Source: Haloarchaeobius amylolyticus (GTDB lineage: Archaea > Halobacteriota > Halobacteria > Halobacteriales > Natrialbaceae). From it: DNA of 64,000 bases. Within the stretch, counting starts at the first letter, position 1, and each line of letters starts with the position of its first letter. A program made the translations under genes and the position numbers. Positions 49,040 to 57,126 of the stretch are shown piece after piece. Below the pieces are notes generated by a model, which was given only the letters and a program-made list of their open reading frames with translations, ran no database searches and had not been told where the DNA came from. The stretch spans positions 1,736,001-1,800,000 of the forward strand of contig NZ_JANHDH010000001.1 in NCBI RefSeq assembly GCF_026616195.1, read 5' to 3'.

Positions 49040-50248
49040 TCAGAGCACCCCCGCGATGGAGAGCAGCGTCCGGACCCCGAGCCAGAGCGCGATTGCCGTG
49101 ACGATGGCGCCGAGGACGTTCTGTACGGTGGAGTTGGTGTACTTGCCGAGGATGTCGCCGTCGTTCATCACGTAGATGAGGAAGATGGCGACGATGGGCA
49201 GGAGGACGCCGTTGGCGACCTGCGCGAAGACGATGGCCTGCACCGGGCTGTAGCCGGTCGCGGAGAAGACCACACCGACGAGCAGGATGGCGCCCCAGAC
49301 CGCGCGGAAGCGCGTGGACTTGAGGTCGCGCTCCCAGCCGAGCGCGCCGGCCGTCGCGTAGGCACCGGCCAGCGGCGCGGTCGTCGCGCTGGTGAACCCG
49401 GCCGCGAACAGGCCGATGCTGAACAGCACCTTCGCCTGCGTGCCGACGAGCGGTTCGATCTGCTCGGCCATCGTGCCGACGTTGTCGATCTCGGTCCCGA
49501 CCGGGAACGCGGCCGCGGCCGTGATGAGGATGGCACAGGTGATGGCCCCACCCAGCACGATGGAGAGGATGGTGTCGGTGCGGGACTCGGGCAGGTCCTC
49601 CGGCCCGTCCCAGCGCTCCTGGACGCTGCTCGCGTGCAGGAACAGGTTGTAGCCGACGACGGTCGTCCCGACGAGGCCCGTGATGAGGAACGCCGAGCCC
49701 TCGGGGACCGACGGGACGAACCCGGCGGCGACCTTGCCGAAGTCCGGCCCGATGATGATGGCGTCGAGGACGAACGAGAACGCCATGATGGCGATGAGGC
49801 CGATGAGGGCCTTCTCGATGAGTTTGTAGCGACCGGTCCACAGCAGCGCACCGGCACAGAGGCCCATCACCGGGCCCCAGACGTTCTCGCTGATGCCCGT
49901 CATCGTGGCGAGGCCCGCGGCCCCGCCGATGATGTTCCCGGTCTCGTACGCCGCCGTCCCGATACCGATGGCCGAGACGACCAGCGCGATGGCGACGTAC
50001 GTCGCCGCCGGGTTGTCGAAGCGTTCGCGCAGTGCCTCACCGAGCCCCTCGCGTGTGACGAGCCCGAGTCGTGCACTCATCTCCTGCAGGACGATGGTCG
50101 CGATGACCGAGAACGCGATGGTCCACAGCAGCGCGTAGCCGAAGCGTGCGCCCGTCACGCTCGCCGTCGTCACCGTGCCCGGACCGATGAAGGCCGCCGC
50201 CACCATGGCCCCCGGGCCGACCGCCTTGAGTCGTTGTACGATGTTCAT
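49040..50248 (-). CDS. Nramp-fold transporter lacking the metal-binding residues
   Basis: The 402-residue protein has eleven or so helices and clear Nramp sequence (GPGAMVAAAFIGPGTVTTAS; GYNLFLHASSVQERW). The residues that bind transition metal in true Nramps are altered: the helix 1 motif DPGN reads GPGT (residues 22-25), losing Asp and Asn. The helix 6 motif MPHN reads VGYN (198-201), losing Met and His. A manganese or iron role is therefore unlikely. It is the first gene of an operon with hyuA, hyuB and a racemase-like gene. In Bacillus subtilis the Nramp homologue YcsG is encoded with the PxpABC 5-oxoprolinase genes. Import of 5-oxoproline or a hydantoin is my inference. Confidence 0.85.
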   Translation of the reverse strand: MNIVQRLKAVGPGAMVAAAFIGPGTVTTASVTGARFGYALLWTIAFSVIATIVLQEMSARLGLVTREGLGEALRERFDNPAATYVAIALVVSAIGIGTAAYETGNIIGGAAGLATMTGISENVWGPVMGLCAGALLWTGRYKLIEKALIGLIAIMAFSFVLDAIIIGPDFGKVAAGFVPSVPEGSAFLITGLVGTTVVGYNLFLHASSVQERWDGPEDLPESRTDTILSIVLGGAITCAILITAAAAFPVGTEIDNVGTMAEQIEPLVGTQAKVLFSIGLFAAGFTSATTAPLAGAYATAGALGWERDLKSTRFRAVWGAILLVGVVFSATGYSPVQAIVFAQVANGVLLPIVAIFLIYVMNDGDILGKYTNSTVQNVLGAIVTAIALWLGVRTLLSIAGVL

Positions 50249-50253
50249 GGTTG

Positions 50254-50272
50254 ACTATGTACGGCACTATGT
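50254..50272 (-). promoter_or_regulatory. Direct repeat ACTATGT at the operon start, candidate operator
   Basis: Two identical heptamers on the plus strand (50254-50260 and 50266-50272) are spaced 12 bases start to start. They fall at the expected transcription start of the transporter operon, whose TATA-like box is at 50286-50295 and ATG at 50248. The regulator gene at 50383 encodes a ribbon-helix-helix protein, a class that often binds short direct repeats. Confidence 0.4.
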
Positions 50273-50285
50273 CACACAGAAACCC

Positions 50286-50295
50286 TCTAAAAGGT
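50286..50295 (-). promoter_or_regulatory. TATA-like box of the transporter-hyuA-hyuB operon
   Basis: CCTTTTAGAG-type sequence on the minus strand within an AT-rich stretch (AAATACC before it). Transcription would start near 50265, leaving a leader of about 17 bases. Confidence 0.4.
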
Positions 50296-50382
50296 ATTTG
50301 AGAACGTCGAACACGGGCGTCTCACGGGTTGTGAAGTCGTATGAACGAGTGTGAAGCCGTGGGTCGGGCCGCGGCGGTCTCC

Positions 50383-50925
50383 CTACTGCTCGACCGCGGT
50401 GAAGATGACCTTCGAGAGCCCCTCCTCTATCTCGAGTTCGAACGGGAGTCGGGCCGCGCTCTCCTCGATGAAGCCGGTCATGAACCACTTGACCGACTCG
50501 GTCGGGAAGACGACGTGGTAGGTCTGGCCCTCGCTCTCGCGCACCGTCAGGAAGCCACAGAACGAGAGCCAGTCGAGCAGTTCGCCGAGGGAGTCGAAGC
50601 GGTCCTCGTACTCGCGGGCGTGGAACGCGGCCACCCGGTCGGCCGCCTCCACGAACTCGGGGGCCGGTTCGCCGTCCTCGTTCTCGACGTAGTCGAGGAA
50701 GCAGTGCAGGAAGTCCACGTCGAGCAGCACGTGCTCGCCGCTGGAGAGCATCTGGTGGTACGCCTCCAGGTTCGCGTCGGCGTCCGCGGTCGCCGCCTCG
50801 AAGTTCGCCGCGTAGAACGACAGCGCCTGCCGGACCAGTTCGCTCTGTGGTTTCCCCGTCCGACTGGTGAGCGACTCCAGTGCGGTCACGGCGTCGTCGT
50901 CGAGCGAGACGGTGATGCGGTCCAT
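50383..50925 (-). CDS. Ribbon-helix-helix transcriptional regulator with C-terminal sensor-like domain
   Basis: The 180-residue protein starts MDRITVSLDDDAVTALESL, then SELVRQALSFYAANFE: a CopG/Arc-type ribbon-helix-helix (about residues 1-45). The rest is a conserved alpha/beta part of the haloarchaeal ribbon-helix-helix family (HVLLDVDFLHCFLDYVEN; GELLDWLSFCGFLTVRESEGQTYHVVFPTE), possibly a ligand-binding or dimer domain. A TATA-like box at 50951-50960 (minus strand) is 30 bases upstream. It lies 134 bases upstream of the transporter-hyuA operon, on the same strand, so it is a good candidate regulator of it. It diverges from proline dehydrogenase. Confidence 0.82.
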   Translation of the reverse strand: MDRITVSLDDDAVTALESLTSRTGKPQSELVRQALSFYAANFEAATADADANLEAYHQMLSSGEHVLLDVDFLHCFLDYVENEDGEPAPEFVEAADRVAAFHAREYEDRFDSLGELLDWLSFCGFLTVRESEGQTYHVVFPTESVKWFMTGFIEESAARLPFELEIEEGLSKVIFTAVEQ

Positions 50926-51045
50926 TACGTGGTCAGATGTACGTCCCCCCAGATATGGCTTCCCCTGTCACCCTCGCGCCGGTGGTCTCCACCCTCGTCC
51001 GCCGGAAACCGGGCGAGAGGATGGCCGACGCGGACCATCAACCAC

Positions 51046-51053
51046 TTTATATC
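51046..51053 (+). promoter_or_regulatory. TATA box of the proline dehydrogenase gene
   Basis: TTTATATC is centred 25 bases before the ATG at 51074 and fixes that start. Confidence 0.6.
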
Positions 51054-51073
51054 GTCGGGCCGGAGTTCCGGAC

Positions 51074-51913
51074 ATGATTCCCCCTATCGCCTCCCGGTTC
51101 GTCGCTGGCGAGTCGCCAGCCGAAGCCATCGACCACGCCCGCGAGTGCAACGAGGGCGGCGTGAAGGTCATCCTCAACCTGCTCGGCGAGCACTACGAGG
51201 AGCGCGGTCCCGCCGAGGCGGACGCCGAGGCGTACGTCCAGCTGGTCGAGGACATCGGCCGGTCCGACATCGACGCCTGCATCTCGGTCAAGCCCTCCCA
51301 GATCGGCCTCGACGCCGGCGAGGAGGTGTTCGACGACCTGCTCGGGCGCATCGTCGAGCGCGCCACCGAGGCCGGCACCTTCGTCTGGGTCGACATGGAG
51401 GACCGCCACACCACCGACGCGACGCTCGACGCCTTCGAGAAGTACACCACACAGACCGACGGGAACGTCGGGCTCTGCGTCCAGGCGAACCTCAAGCGCA
51501 CCGAGGAGGACATCGAGCGCCTCGCGGACCTCCCGGGGAAGGTCCGCCTCGTGAAGGGCGCCTACGACGAGCCGAAGGAGGTCGCCTACAAGCAGAAGTC
51601 GAAGGTCGACGCCCAGTACGAGCAACTGCTCGAGTACATGTTCGAGCACTTCGAGGACGGCATCGCGGTCGGCAGCCACGACCCGAAGATGATCGACCTC
51701 GCCGCCGACCTCCACGAGGAGTACGGTACCCCGTACGAGGTCCAGATGCTGATGGGCGTGCGCGAGGACGCCCAGTTCGACCTCGCCGAGCAGGGCGTCG
51801 AGATGTGGCAGTACGCCCCCTACGGCGACAAGTGGTTCCAGTACTTCTACCGCCGGGTCCGCGAGCGCAAGGAGAACCTCACCTTCGCGCTGCGGGCGGT
51901 CCTCGGTCGGTGA
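51074..51913 (+). CDS. Proline dehydrogenase, monofunctional
   Basis: The 279-residue flavoenzyme oxidises L-proline to pyrroline-5-carboxylate. The TIM-barrel order is clear: KVILNLLGEHYEE (near 31-43), ISVKPSQIGLD (75-85), VWVDMEDRHTTDATL (102-116), VQANLKRTEEDI, VRLVKGAYDEPKEVAYK (FAD/substrate region, near 155-171), IAVGSHDPKMI and the C-terminal YGDKWFQYFYRRVRERKENL with the substrate-binding YRR. There is no fused P5C dehydrogenase. The length is typical of the short monofunctional PutA/PRODH of archaea and Gram-positives. The leaderless start is supported by the TATA box at 51046-51053. It diverges from the ribbon-helix-helix gene. Confidence 0.93.
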   Translation: MIPPIASRFVAGESPAEAIDHARECNEGGVKVILNLLGEHYEERGPAEADAEAYVQLVEDIGRSDIDACISVKPSQIGLDAGEEVFDDLLGRIVERATEAGTFVWVDMEDRHTTDATLDAFEKYTTQTDGNVGLCVQANLKRTEEDIERLADLPGKVRLVKGAYDEPKEVAYKQKSKVDAQYEQLLEYMFEHFEDGIAVGSHDPKMIDLAADLHEEYGTPYEVQMLMGVREDAQFDLAEQGVEMWQYAPYGDKWFQYFYRRVRERKENLTFALRAVLGR

Positions 51914-51983
51914 CCGGGGGTCGGTATCGAGCATCGTCCGATAGGAACAAACCCATTACCCCCGGGAGTGATATCTCGCCTAT

Positions 51984-52661
51984 ATGTCCTCGTGGAAGCG
52001 TGACTTCGCGTCCGGGCTCATCGTCGTCATCCCTGTCCTCGTCACGGTCTTCGTCATCGCGTGGCTCTACGACAAGGTGGCCGCGGTCACCCCGAGGCGG
52101 GTCATCGAACCCTCGCTGCTGACCGACCTCGGGTTCACCCAGAGCACCGCGCTGACGCTCATCCAGCCCTTGCGCGTGCTGGCGGTGCTTGCCGTCTTCG
52201 TCGTCTTCGTCTTCTCCGTCGGCTATCTCATGCGGACCGCGGTCGGTGGCTTCTTCGAGGAGATCATCGACGACATCGCGAACCGCGTCCCCGGCCTCCG
52301 CGTCGTCTACAACGCGTCCAAGATGGCCGCCGAGACGGCCCTCGGCGGCACCGACGCGCTGCAGGCCCCCGTCAAGGTCGAGATGTGGGGCGGCATGCGC
52401 ATGACCGCCTTCAAGACCGGCAAGCGGACCGACGACGGCCGCGAGGTCATCTTCCTGCCGACCGCCCCGAACATCACCACCGGGTTCGTCATCGAGGTCG
52501 ACCCCGACGACATCACGGAGACCGACGAGAAGGTCGAGGACGCCCTCACCCGCATCCTCTCGGCCGGGTTCGGCGACGCCGACCGGATGGGCGGGCAGAT
52601 TCCCATCGAGGAACTCACCGGGGGCACCGACGAGGACAGGAAGGCCGACGACGAGAACTGA
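51984..52661 (+). CDS. DUF502 family membrane protein
   Basis: The 225-residue protein has two membrane helices, about 10-30 and 62-84 (RVLAVLAVFVVFVFSVGYLM). The conserved DUF502 region follows: IDDIANRVPGLRVVYNASKMAAETAL, FLPTAPNITTGFVIEVDPDDI and a highly acidic C-terminus. Members are widespread in bacteria and archaea; the function is unknown although a role in membrane stress or lipid homeostasis has been proposed for some. The ATG at 51984 has a weak TATA-like CATTACC about 27 bases upstream. It lies 70 bases after proline dehydrogenase and converges with ilvE. Confidence 0.88.
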   Translation: MSSWKRDFASGLIVVIPVLVTVFVIAWLYDKVAAVTPRRVIEPSLLTDLGFTQSTALTLIQPLRVLAVLAVFVVFVFSVGYLMRTAVGGFFEEIIDDIANRVPGLRVVYNASKMAAETALGGTDALQAPVKVEMWGGMRMTAFKTGKRTDDGREVIFLPTAPNITTGFVIEVDPDDITETDEKVEDALTRILSAGFGDADRMGGQIPIEELTGGTDEDRKADDEN

Positions 52662-52718
52662 CCGCTCGGACGGATCCTCTCGCTGCGGGAAAAGAACCCG
52701 AAGAGTGCTATCGCCGGC

Positions 52719-53672
52719 TCAGACGTCGACGTAGTCGAACCACTCGTCGTGGTCGTCGGTGCGGCGGTGGACCACGTCGAAGAAGCGCTGCTGGATCTCC
52801 TCGGTGACGGGGCCGCGCGAGCCGTTGCCGATCTCGACGTTGTCGACCTGGCGGATGGGCGTGACCTCGGCGGCGGAGCCGGTGAAGAACAGTTCGTCGG
52901 CGGTGTTGAGTTCGCCACGCGAGATGGTCGCGCCGTCGTGGACCTCGTAGCCCAGCTCCTCGGCGAGCGTGATGACGGTCTCGCGGGTGATGCCGTCGAG
53001 GATGGACTCGGCGAGCCCGGGCGTGTAGATCTCGCCGTCGCGGACGAGGAAGATGTTCTCGCCGGGGCCCTCGGCGACGTTGCCCTCCTTGTTCAGGACG
53101 ATGGCCTCGCGGAAGCCGTTGCGGCGGGCCTCCTCGCCGGCCAGCAGGCTGTTGACGTACAGGCCGGTCGTCTTCGCGTTCGTCGGAATCTGGCTGGAGG
53201 AGTGCTTGCGCCACGAGGACACCTTCACCTTGATGCCGTTCTCGAGGGCGTCCTCGCCGAGGTACGCGCCCCACGGCCAGACCGCGATCATCGTCTTCGT
53301 CGGGCACTCGCCCGGCGAGACGCCGAGGCTCTTGTAGCCGTAGTAGACCAGCGGGCGGATGTAACACGAGCGCAGGTTCTGCTCGCGGATGAGCGTCTTC
53401 GTCGCCTCGGTCAGCTCCTCGGGCTCGTGCTGGATCTCCATGTCGTAGGGCTTGCACGAGTTGTAGAGGCGTTCGACGTGTTCCTCCCAGCGGAACAGCG
53501 CCGGCCCCTCCTCGGTGTCGTAACAGCGTGCACCCTCGAAGACCCCGGTCCCGTAGTGCATGCCGTGGGAGAGCACGTGGATCTGTGCGTCGTCCCAGTC
53601 GACGAACTCGCCGTCCATCCAGATGGTGTCGAGCTCGTCGTTCTCCTCACGCATCTCGTCGAACGTAGCCAT
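52719..53672 (-). CDS. ilvE: Branched-chain amino acid aminotransferase
   Basis: The 317-residue fold-type IV PLP enzyme makes the last step of valine, leucine and isoleucine synthesis from glutamate and the keto acid. The PLP lysine is K167 in TNAKTTGLYVNSLLAGEEA. The GVFEGARCY segment near residues 43-51, the RPLVYYGYKSLG region and the EGPGENIFLV cofactor loop are typical. A TATA-like CTTTATTGC at about 53695-53703 (minus strand) lies 27 bases upstream. It works in the pathway that ilvA (1.2-2.5 kb) feeds, but the genes are far apart. Confidence 0.95.
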   Translation of the reverse strand: MATFDEMREENDELDTIWMDGEFVDWDDAQIHVLSHGMHYGTGVFEGARCYDTEEGPALFRWEEHVERLYNSCKPYDMEIQHEPEELTEATKTLIREQNLRSCYIRPLVYYGYKSLGVSPGECPTKTMIAVWPWGAYLGEDALENGIKVKVSSWRKHSSSQIPTNAKTTGLYVNSLLAGEEARRNGFREAIVLNKEGNVAEGPGENIFLVRDGEIYTPGLAESILDGITRETVITLAEELGYEVHDGATISRGELNTADELFFTGSAAEVTPIRQVDNVEIGNGSRGPVTEEIQQRFFDVVHRRTDDHDEWFDYVDV

Positions 53673-53744
53673 GTCAATGACTGCTGGGGAGACGGCAATA
53701 AAGATACCGCGATTATTGCCGGCGAGCCTGCCGGCGTCGTGACA

Positions 53745-54104
53745 TCACGACAGGGGGATGGTGACCTCGATCTCGTCGAACTTCGGGACCGGACGGACCG
53801 ACTTGTCGTGTTCGACGAGGTCGACGAGCCCGAAGCTCGAAAGCGCCTGGAGTCGCGTCTCCACGTCGGCCAGGTCGTGGTCGACCGCGGCGGTCAGGCT
53901 CGCCATCGTCGTCGGGTGTTCGTCCTGCAGCGTCCGCAGCAGTCGGAGGTTCGTGGGGGCAAAGAGCCGGGCGAGTTCCTCCTCGCTCCGGATGCTGAGT
54001 GCGTCGCGGTCGCCACCGCCGAGGCGGGCGTAGAACTCCTCTGCGGATTCGAGGCGCACGCGGAGGGTGTCTGTCTCGGGACCAGAGTCCGGTCGCATCG
54101 CCAT
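53745..54104 (-). CDS. Winged-helix DNA-binding protein (HVO_A0114-type)
   Basis: The 119-residue protein has the sequence RSEEELARLFAPTNLRLLRTLQDEHPTTMASL, followed by a recognition-type helix and ending with a wing-like VRPVPKFDEIEVTIPL. The LFAPTNLRLL core resembles a haloarchaeal family of HVO_A0114-like regulators. A TATA-like CAAATTTAAG at about 54129-54138 (minus strand) is upstream. The paired ATGs (54104 and 54098) are both possible starts. It may control itself or a neighbour; targets are not visible. Confidence 0.78.
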   Translation of the reverse strand: MAMRPDSGPETDTLRVRLESAEEFYARLGGGDRDALSIRSEEELARLFAPTNLRLLRTLQDEHPTTMASLTAAVDHDLADVETRLQALSSFGLVDLVEHDKSVRPVPKFDEIEVTIPLS

Positions 54105-54181
54105 GTATCCAGCACCACGGCCACAACGCTTAAATTTGACCTTGATGGCCGGAGGGGACCGGAATCACGTCTCTGCCAGTG

Positions 54182-54190
54182 ACATTAAGA
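54182..54190 (+). promoter_or_regulatory. TATA-like box of the 54216 SDR gene
   Basis: ACATTAAGA is centred about 30 bases before the ATG at 54216, again leaderless. Confidence 0.5.
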
Positions 54191-54215
54191 GACCTGCTCG
54201 GTAACCGTTGGGCCG

Positions 54216-55037
54216 ATGGATGTCCTCGTCACTGGTGCCTTCGGACGGGTTGGGACCGCACTGATCGAACATCTCGACGACGAGTACTCGTTCCGCTACT
54301 TCGACCGCGCCGATGCCCCGGGATACGACCCGGTCGTCGGTGACGTGAACGACTACGAGGCCTTCGCGCCAGCGTTCGAGGGGCAGGACGCCGTCGTCCA
54401 CCTCGCGGCGGCCGCGGCCGTCGATTCCGACTGGAACGACGTGCTCGAGAGCAACCTCATCGGCGTGCGGAACTGCCTCCGGGCAGCCAGAGAGCACGAG
54501 GTCGAGACGGTCGTCTTCGCCTCGTCGAACCACGTCGTCGGCATGTACGAGGAGGAACACGCACCCGACCTGTACGAGCCCGACCATCCGCTCACGCTGG
54601 ACCACACGGCGCCGGTCCGTCCCGACTCCTACTACGGGACCTCGAAGGTGTGGGGCGAGGCCCTCTGTCGGTACTTCGTCGAGAACTTCGAGTACCCGAA
54701 ACAGGCCTACCAGCTCCGCATCTGCAGCGTCCGATACCCCGAGTACGACCACCCCTACGGCGATGCCGAGCGTGGTGTAGACGACGGGCGCTGGGACCGC
54801 GATAGCCCGGAGTACCGGGAGGCCGTCGCCCGGCTGAAGGCGACCTGGCAGTCCCGGCGCGACATCGCCGACCTCGTGCGGTGCTGTCTGGACGACGACG
54901 AGGTGACGTTCGACATCTTCTACGGGGTCAGCGACAACAGTCGGCGGTGGTTCGATATCGACCACGCACGGTCGGTCGTCGGGTACGAACCAGAGGATTC
55001 TGCGGACGAGTGGGACCGACCGCCGGAGACGGAGTGA
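54216..55037 (+). CDS. Azf / uronate dehydrogenase-like SDR oxidoreductase
   Basis: The 273-residue extended short-chain dehydrogenase has the NAD loop TGAFGRVG (6-13), VVHLAAAAA (60-68), the SSNHVVG strand (103-109) and the catalytic YGTSK (Y140, K144). Two marks, FASSNHVVGMYE and IFYGVSDNSRRWFDIDHARSVVGYEPEDSADEW (near 228-262), match haloarchaeal Azf, the NAD-dependent glucose-6-phosphate dehydrogenase of Haloferax, and related uronate dehydrogenases. Which sugar is used cannot be told. An inserted segment PEYDHPYGDAERGVDD near 175-190 differs from what I recall of Azf. The downstream membrane gene starts two bases later, so they are likely co-transcribed. Confidence 0.82.
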   Translation: MDVLVTGAFGRVGTALIEHLDDEYSFRYFDRADAPGYDPVVGDVNDYEAFAPAFEGQDAVVHLAAAAAVDSDWNDVLESNLIGVRNCLRAAREHEVETVVFASSNHVVGMYEEEHAPDLYEPDHPLTLDHTAPVRPDSYYGTSKVWGEALCRYFVENFEYPKQAYQLRICSVRYPEYDHPYGDAERGVDDGRWDRDSPEYREAVARLKATWQSRRDIADLVRCCLDDDEVTFDIFYGVSDNSRRWFDIDHARSVVGYEPEDSADEWDRPPETE

Positions 55038-55039
55038 CG

Positions 55040-55693
55040 ATGTCGAGCGACGACGACCACGACGACGTCACCCGGACGAACACTCCGGAGACCGACTCTC
55101 GTATCGCCATCGAGACCGACAAGAGCAACGAACAGACCGTCTACAACCAGTACTGGAAGCACGCCCGTCACGTCGAGAACCAGCTGTGGTCATACACCCG
55201 TATCTGGGCCGTCATCCTGACCGGGATATTCACCATCGTCGGGTCGGACCTCCCGACGACCGCCCAGGCAGGCGCGGCCTTCTTCGGGGTGCTCCTCTCG
55301 TTCCTCGGACTCTTCATGGTCTACACGCTGCGAATCCCGTTCATCGCGTTCACCCTGAAGTCCGAGGCGCTGGCCATCGACCAGTTCGACCTCGACACCG
55401 AGTACACGCGGTTCATCAACGACTGGGTGACCGTGGACGACGACGGTGACATAACGACCGTCGATTTCAGCGACGACAAGGGTATCGACGTCCCCGACAT
55501 CCTCGTCGGTATCTACACCCTCGTGATGGGGGCGATGCTCTACCTCTTCTGTGACTTCGTCGGCTACAGGACCGCCGGGATGGTCGTTGCGGCCGCGACG
55601 ACGGTCGTGATACTCCTCGTCTACTGGTTCGTGATGAAGACCAGACACGAGGCGACCGCCGAGCGCGTCGTGCGCGACGTCGTCGAAGAATGA
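55040..55693 (+). CDS. Membrane protein with paired helices, unrecognised family
   Basis: The 217-residue protein has an acidic N-terminus (about 1-35), a conserved-looking polar stretch (YNQYWKHARHVENQLWSYTRIW), then two helices (about 54-74 and 78-98), a soluble insert (99-152) and two more helices (153-173, 176-195). The final charged helix (KTRHEATAERVVRDVVEE) is cytoplasmic. This 2+2 helix layout with a central cytoplasmic loop resembles SLATT- or RipA-like octameric membrane proteins, but I cannot confirm homology. It begins two bases after the SDR gene stop. Function unknown. Confidence 0.65.
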   Translation: MSSDDDHDDVTRTNTPETDSRIAIETDKSNEQTVYNQYWKHARHVENQLWSYTRIWAVILTGIFTIVGSDLPTTAQAGAAFFGVLLSFLGLFMVYTLRIPFIAFTLKSEALAIDQFDLDTEYTRFINDWVTVDDDGDITTVDFSDDKGIDVPDILVGIYTLVMGAMLYLFCDFVGYRTAGMVVAAATTVVILLVYWFVMKTRHEATAERVVRDVVEE

Positions 55694-55700
55694 GCGCTGC

Positions 55701-56372
55701 CTACCCCAGTCGCGCCACGAGGTCCGCGCCTTCCACGTAGGGAATCCCCTCGCGGTCGGCGTAGGCCCGTGCATCGGCAGGCATCAGGGCCTCACCGGTC
55801 TCGTCGTCCAGCATCTCGCAGACGACGACGGCGGGGGCGGTCTCGGCCGCCTCGGCGAGGGCGATGCCAAGTTCGGTGTGGCCGAGGCGCTGGTCGAGCA
55901 GGTCCGGGGCGGCCCGGAGCAGGTGGACGTGCCCGGGCGCGCGGAACTCCTCGACGAAGGGGAAGCCGGCGGGGTCGGCGGCGGCCTCGCCCAGTTTCGT
56001 GATGGTCAGGGCGCGGTCCGAGTCCGGGATGCCGGTGAAGGTGTCGCGGTGGTTGACCGTCAGCGAGAACGACGAGCGCTCGTCGTAGCCGAGTTCGTGG
56101 TCGGCGGTGAGGGGATGGTCCAGTTCCTCCTGGAGGAACGGGAGGTCGAACGCCTCCGCCACGGCGTCCGAGAGCGCGACACAGACGAGGCCACCAGCGT
56201 CGTTGCGCATGCGGGCGACCGCCTCTGCGGTCACGCCCGCGGCCGGGTAGACGAGGTCCGTCTCGCCCTCGCGGTCGGCCGCGTCGTGGATGGCGACCGG
56301 CCCGCCGGCCCGGAAGGCCGCGATGGCGCGGTCGACGGCGCTCTCGGCGTCGCTGTGCGTGCGCTGGGACAT
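55701..56372 (-). CDS. ribB: 3,4-dihydroxy-2-butanone 4-phosphate synthase
   Basis: RibB converts ribulose 5-phosphate to the four-carbon unit of riboflavin. The 223-residue protein has the active-site loop AADREGETDLVYPA (near 31-44), VNHRDTFTGIPDSDRALTI (near 107-125, His-Thr region), APGHVHLLRA and RLGHTELGIALAE with the catalytic histidine. The sequence is the archaeal variant. The ATG at 56372 lies directly after the rbkR stop (56374); an in-frame start at 56390 would overlap it. Co-transcription with the riboflavin kinase/regulator is thus likely. Confidence 0.93.
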   Translation of the reverse strand: MSQRTHSDAESAVDRAIAAFRAGGPVAIHDAADREGETDLVYPAAGVTAEAVARMRNDAGGLVCVALSDAVAEAFDLPFLQEELDHPLTADHELGYDERSSFSLTVNHRDTFTGIPDSDRALTITKLGEAAADPAGFPFVEEFRAPGHVHLLRAAPDLLDQRLGHTELGIALAEAAETAPAVVVCEMLDDETGEALMPADARAYADREGIPYVEGADLVARLG

Positions 56373-56373
56373 A

Positions 56374-57078
56374 TCACTGCTCCTCGACATAGATGGTCAC
56401 GTGGTCGTCGTCTGCGAGGGCGAGGACGTCGCGGAGGCGCTCGGGGGCGATGATCTCCAGCTGGTCCTCGTCGTGGTGGGTTCGTTCGGGGGCGATGGTG
56501 TGGGCGGTCTCGTAGGTCTCGCCGTCGGCGGTCTCGATGGTCGCCGGGTAGCAGACGGCGGGGCCGTAGGTCCGGTCCTCGTCCTCCCAGCCGTCGATGG
56601 GGACGGGGCTCATCGACTCCATCGCGGAGCGCCGGCGGACGCTCTCGTCGTCGAGTTCGACGTTGAGAGTGCCCGCGAAGGGTTCGTAGCCGAGGCGGTC
56701 CTCGAACTGTTCCATGTAGCCGGGCAGGGAGATGTAGTGGCGGCCCTCGCCCATCCCGCTGGTGACGGTGCCGGCGAGTTCGACGCTGGAACGGCCCTCG
56801 AAGATGGCGCGGTAGTCCTCGTACTCGCTGCGGAGGGCGCGTTCGCCCTCGTCGGTGAGGCTGACCCACTGGCCGTCGCTGACGGTCTCGCGGGTGACGA
56901 GGCCGGCGTCCTCGAGGCGCTGGAGGCGGCGCGAGGCCGTCTGGTTCGACGCGTCGAGTCGGTCCGCGAGCCCGGCACACGAGACCTTGACCTCGCCGTC
57001 GATGGCCCCGTCGAGGGCCAGCAACTTGGCGACGGCGAGTTCGTCGTGGCCGACCGCGACCGACGCTGTCTCTGACAT
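56374..57078 (-). CDS. rbkR: CTP-dependent riboflavin kinase fused to DNA-binding HTH (RbkR)
   Basis: The 234-residue protein has an N-terminal winged helix (about 14-75, [31 protein letters not shown]) joined to the archaeal CTP-dependent riboflavin kinase domain (about 95-234). It shows [41 protein letters not shown], recognised by [10 protein letters not shown] and [10 protein letters not shown]. RbkR makes FMN and represses riboflavin genes, so its neighbour ribB is a likely target. A TATA-like TGCTTATCCC at 57101-57110 (minus strand) is 28 bases upstream, and a CATCTC/GAGATG inverted repeat at 57127-57144 lies just above it. Confidence 0.93.
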   Translation of the reverse strand: MSETASVAVGHDELAVAKLLALDGAIDGEVKVSCAGLADRLDASNQTASRRLQRLEDAGLVTRETVSDGQWVSLTDEGERALRSEYEDYRAIFEGRSSVELAGTVTSGMGEGRHYISLPGYMEQFEDRLGYEPFAGTLNVELDDESVRRRSAMESMSPVPIDGWEDEDRTYGPAVCYPATIETADGETYETAHTIAPERTHHDEDQLEIIAPERLRDVLALADDDHVTIYVEEQ

Positions 57079-57126
57079 GGCAGTGGCTTGGGACGCCTGT
57101 GGGATAAGCATACCGAATATGGGATG

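Noticed and set aside
49040-50248. Manganese/iron Nramp importer
   Set aside because: The helix 1 and helix 6 residues that bind transition metals are replaced, and the operon context is amide hydrolysis, so the usual annotation would mislead.
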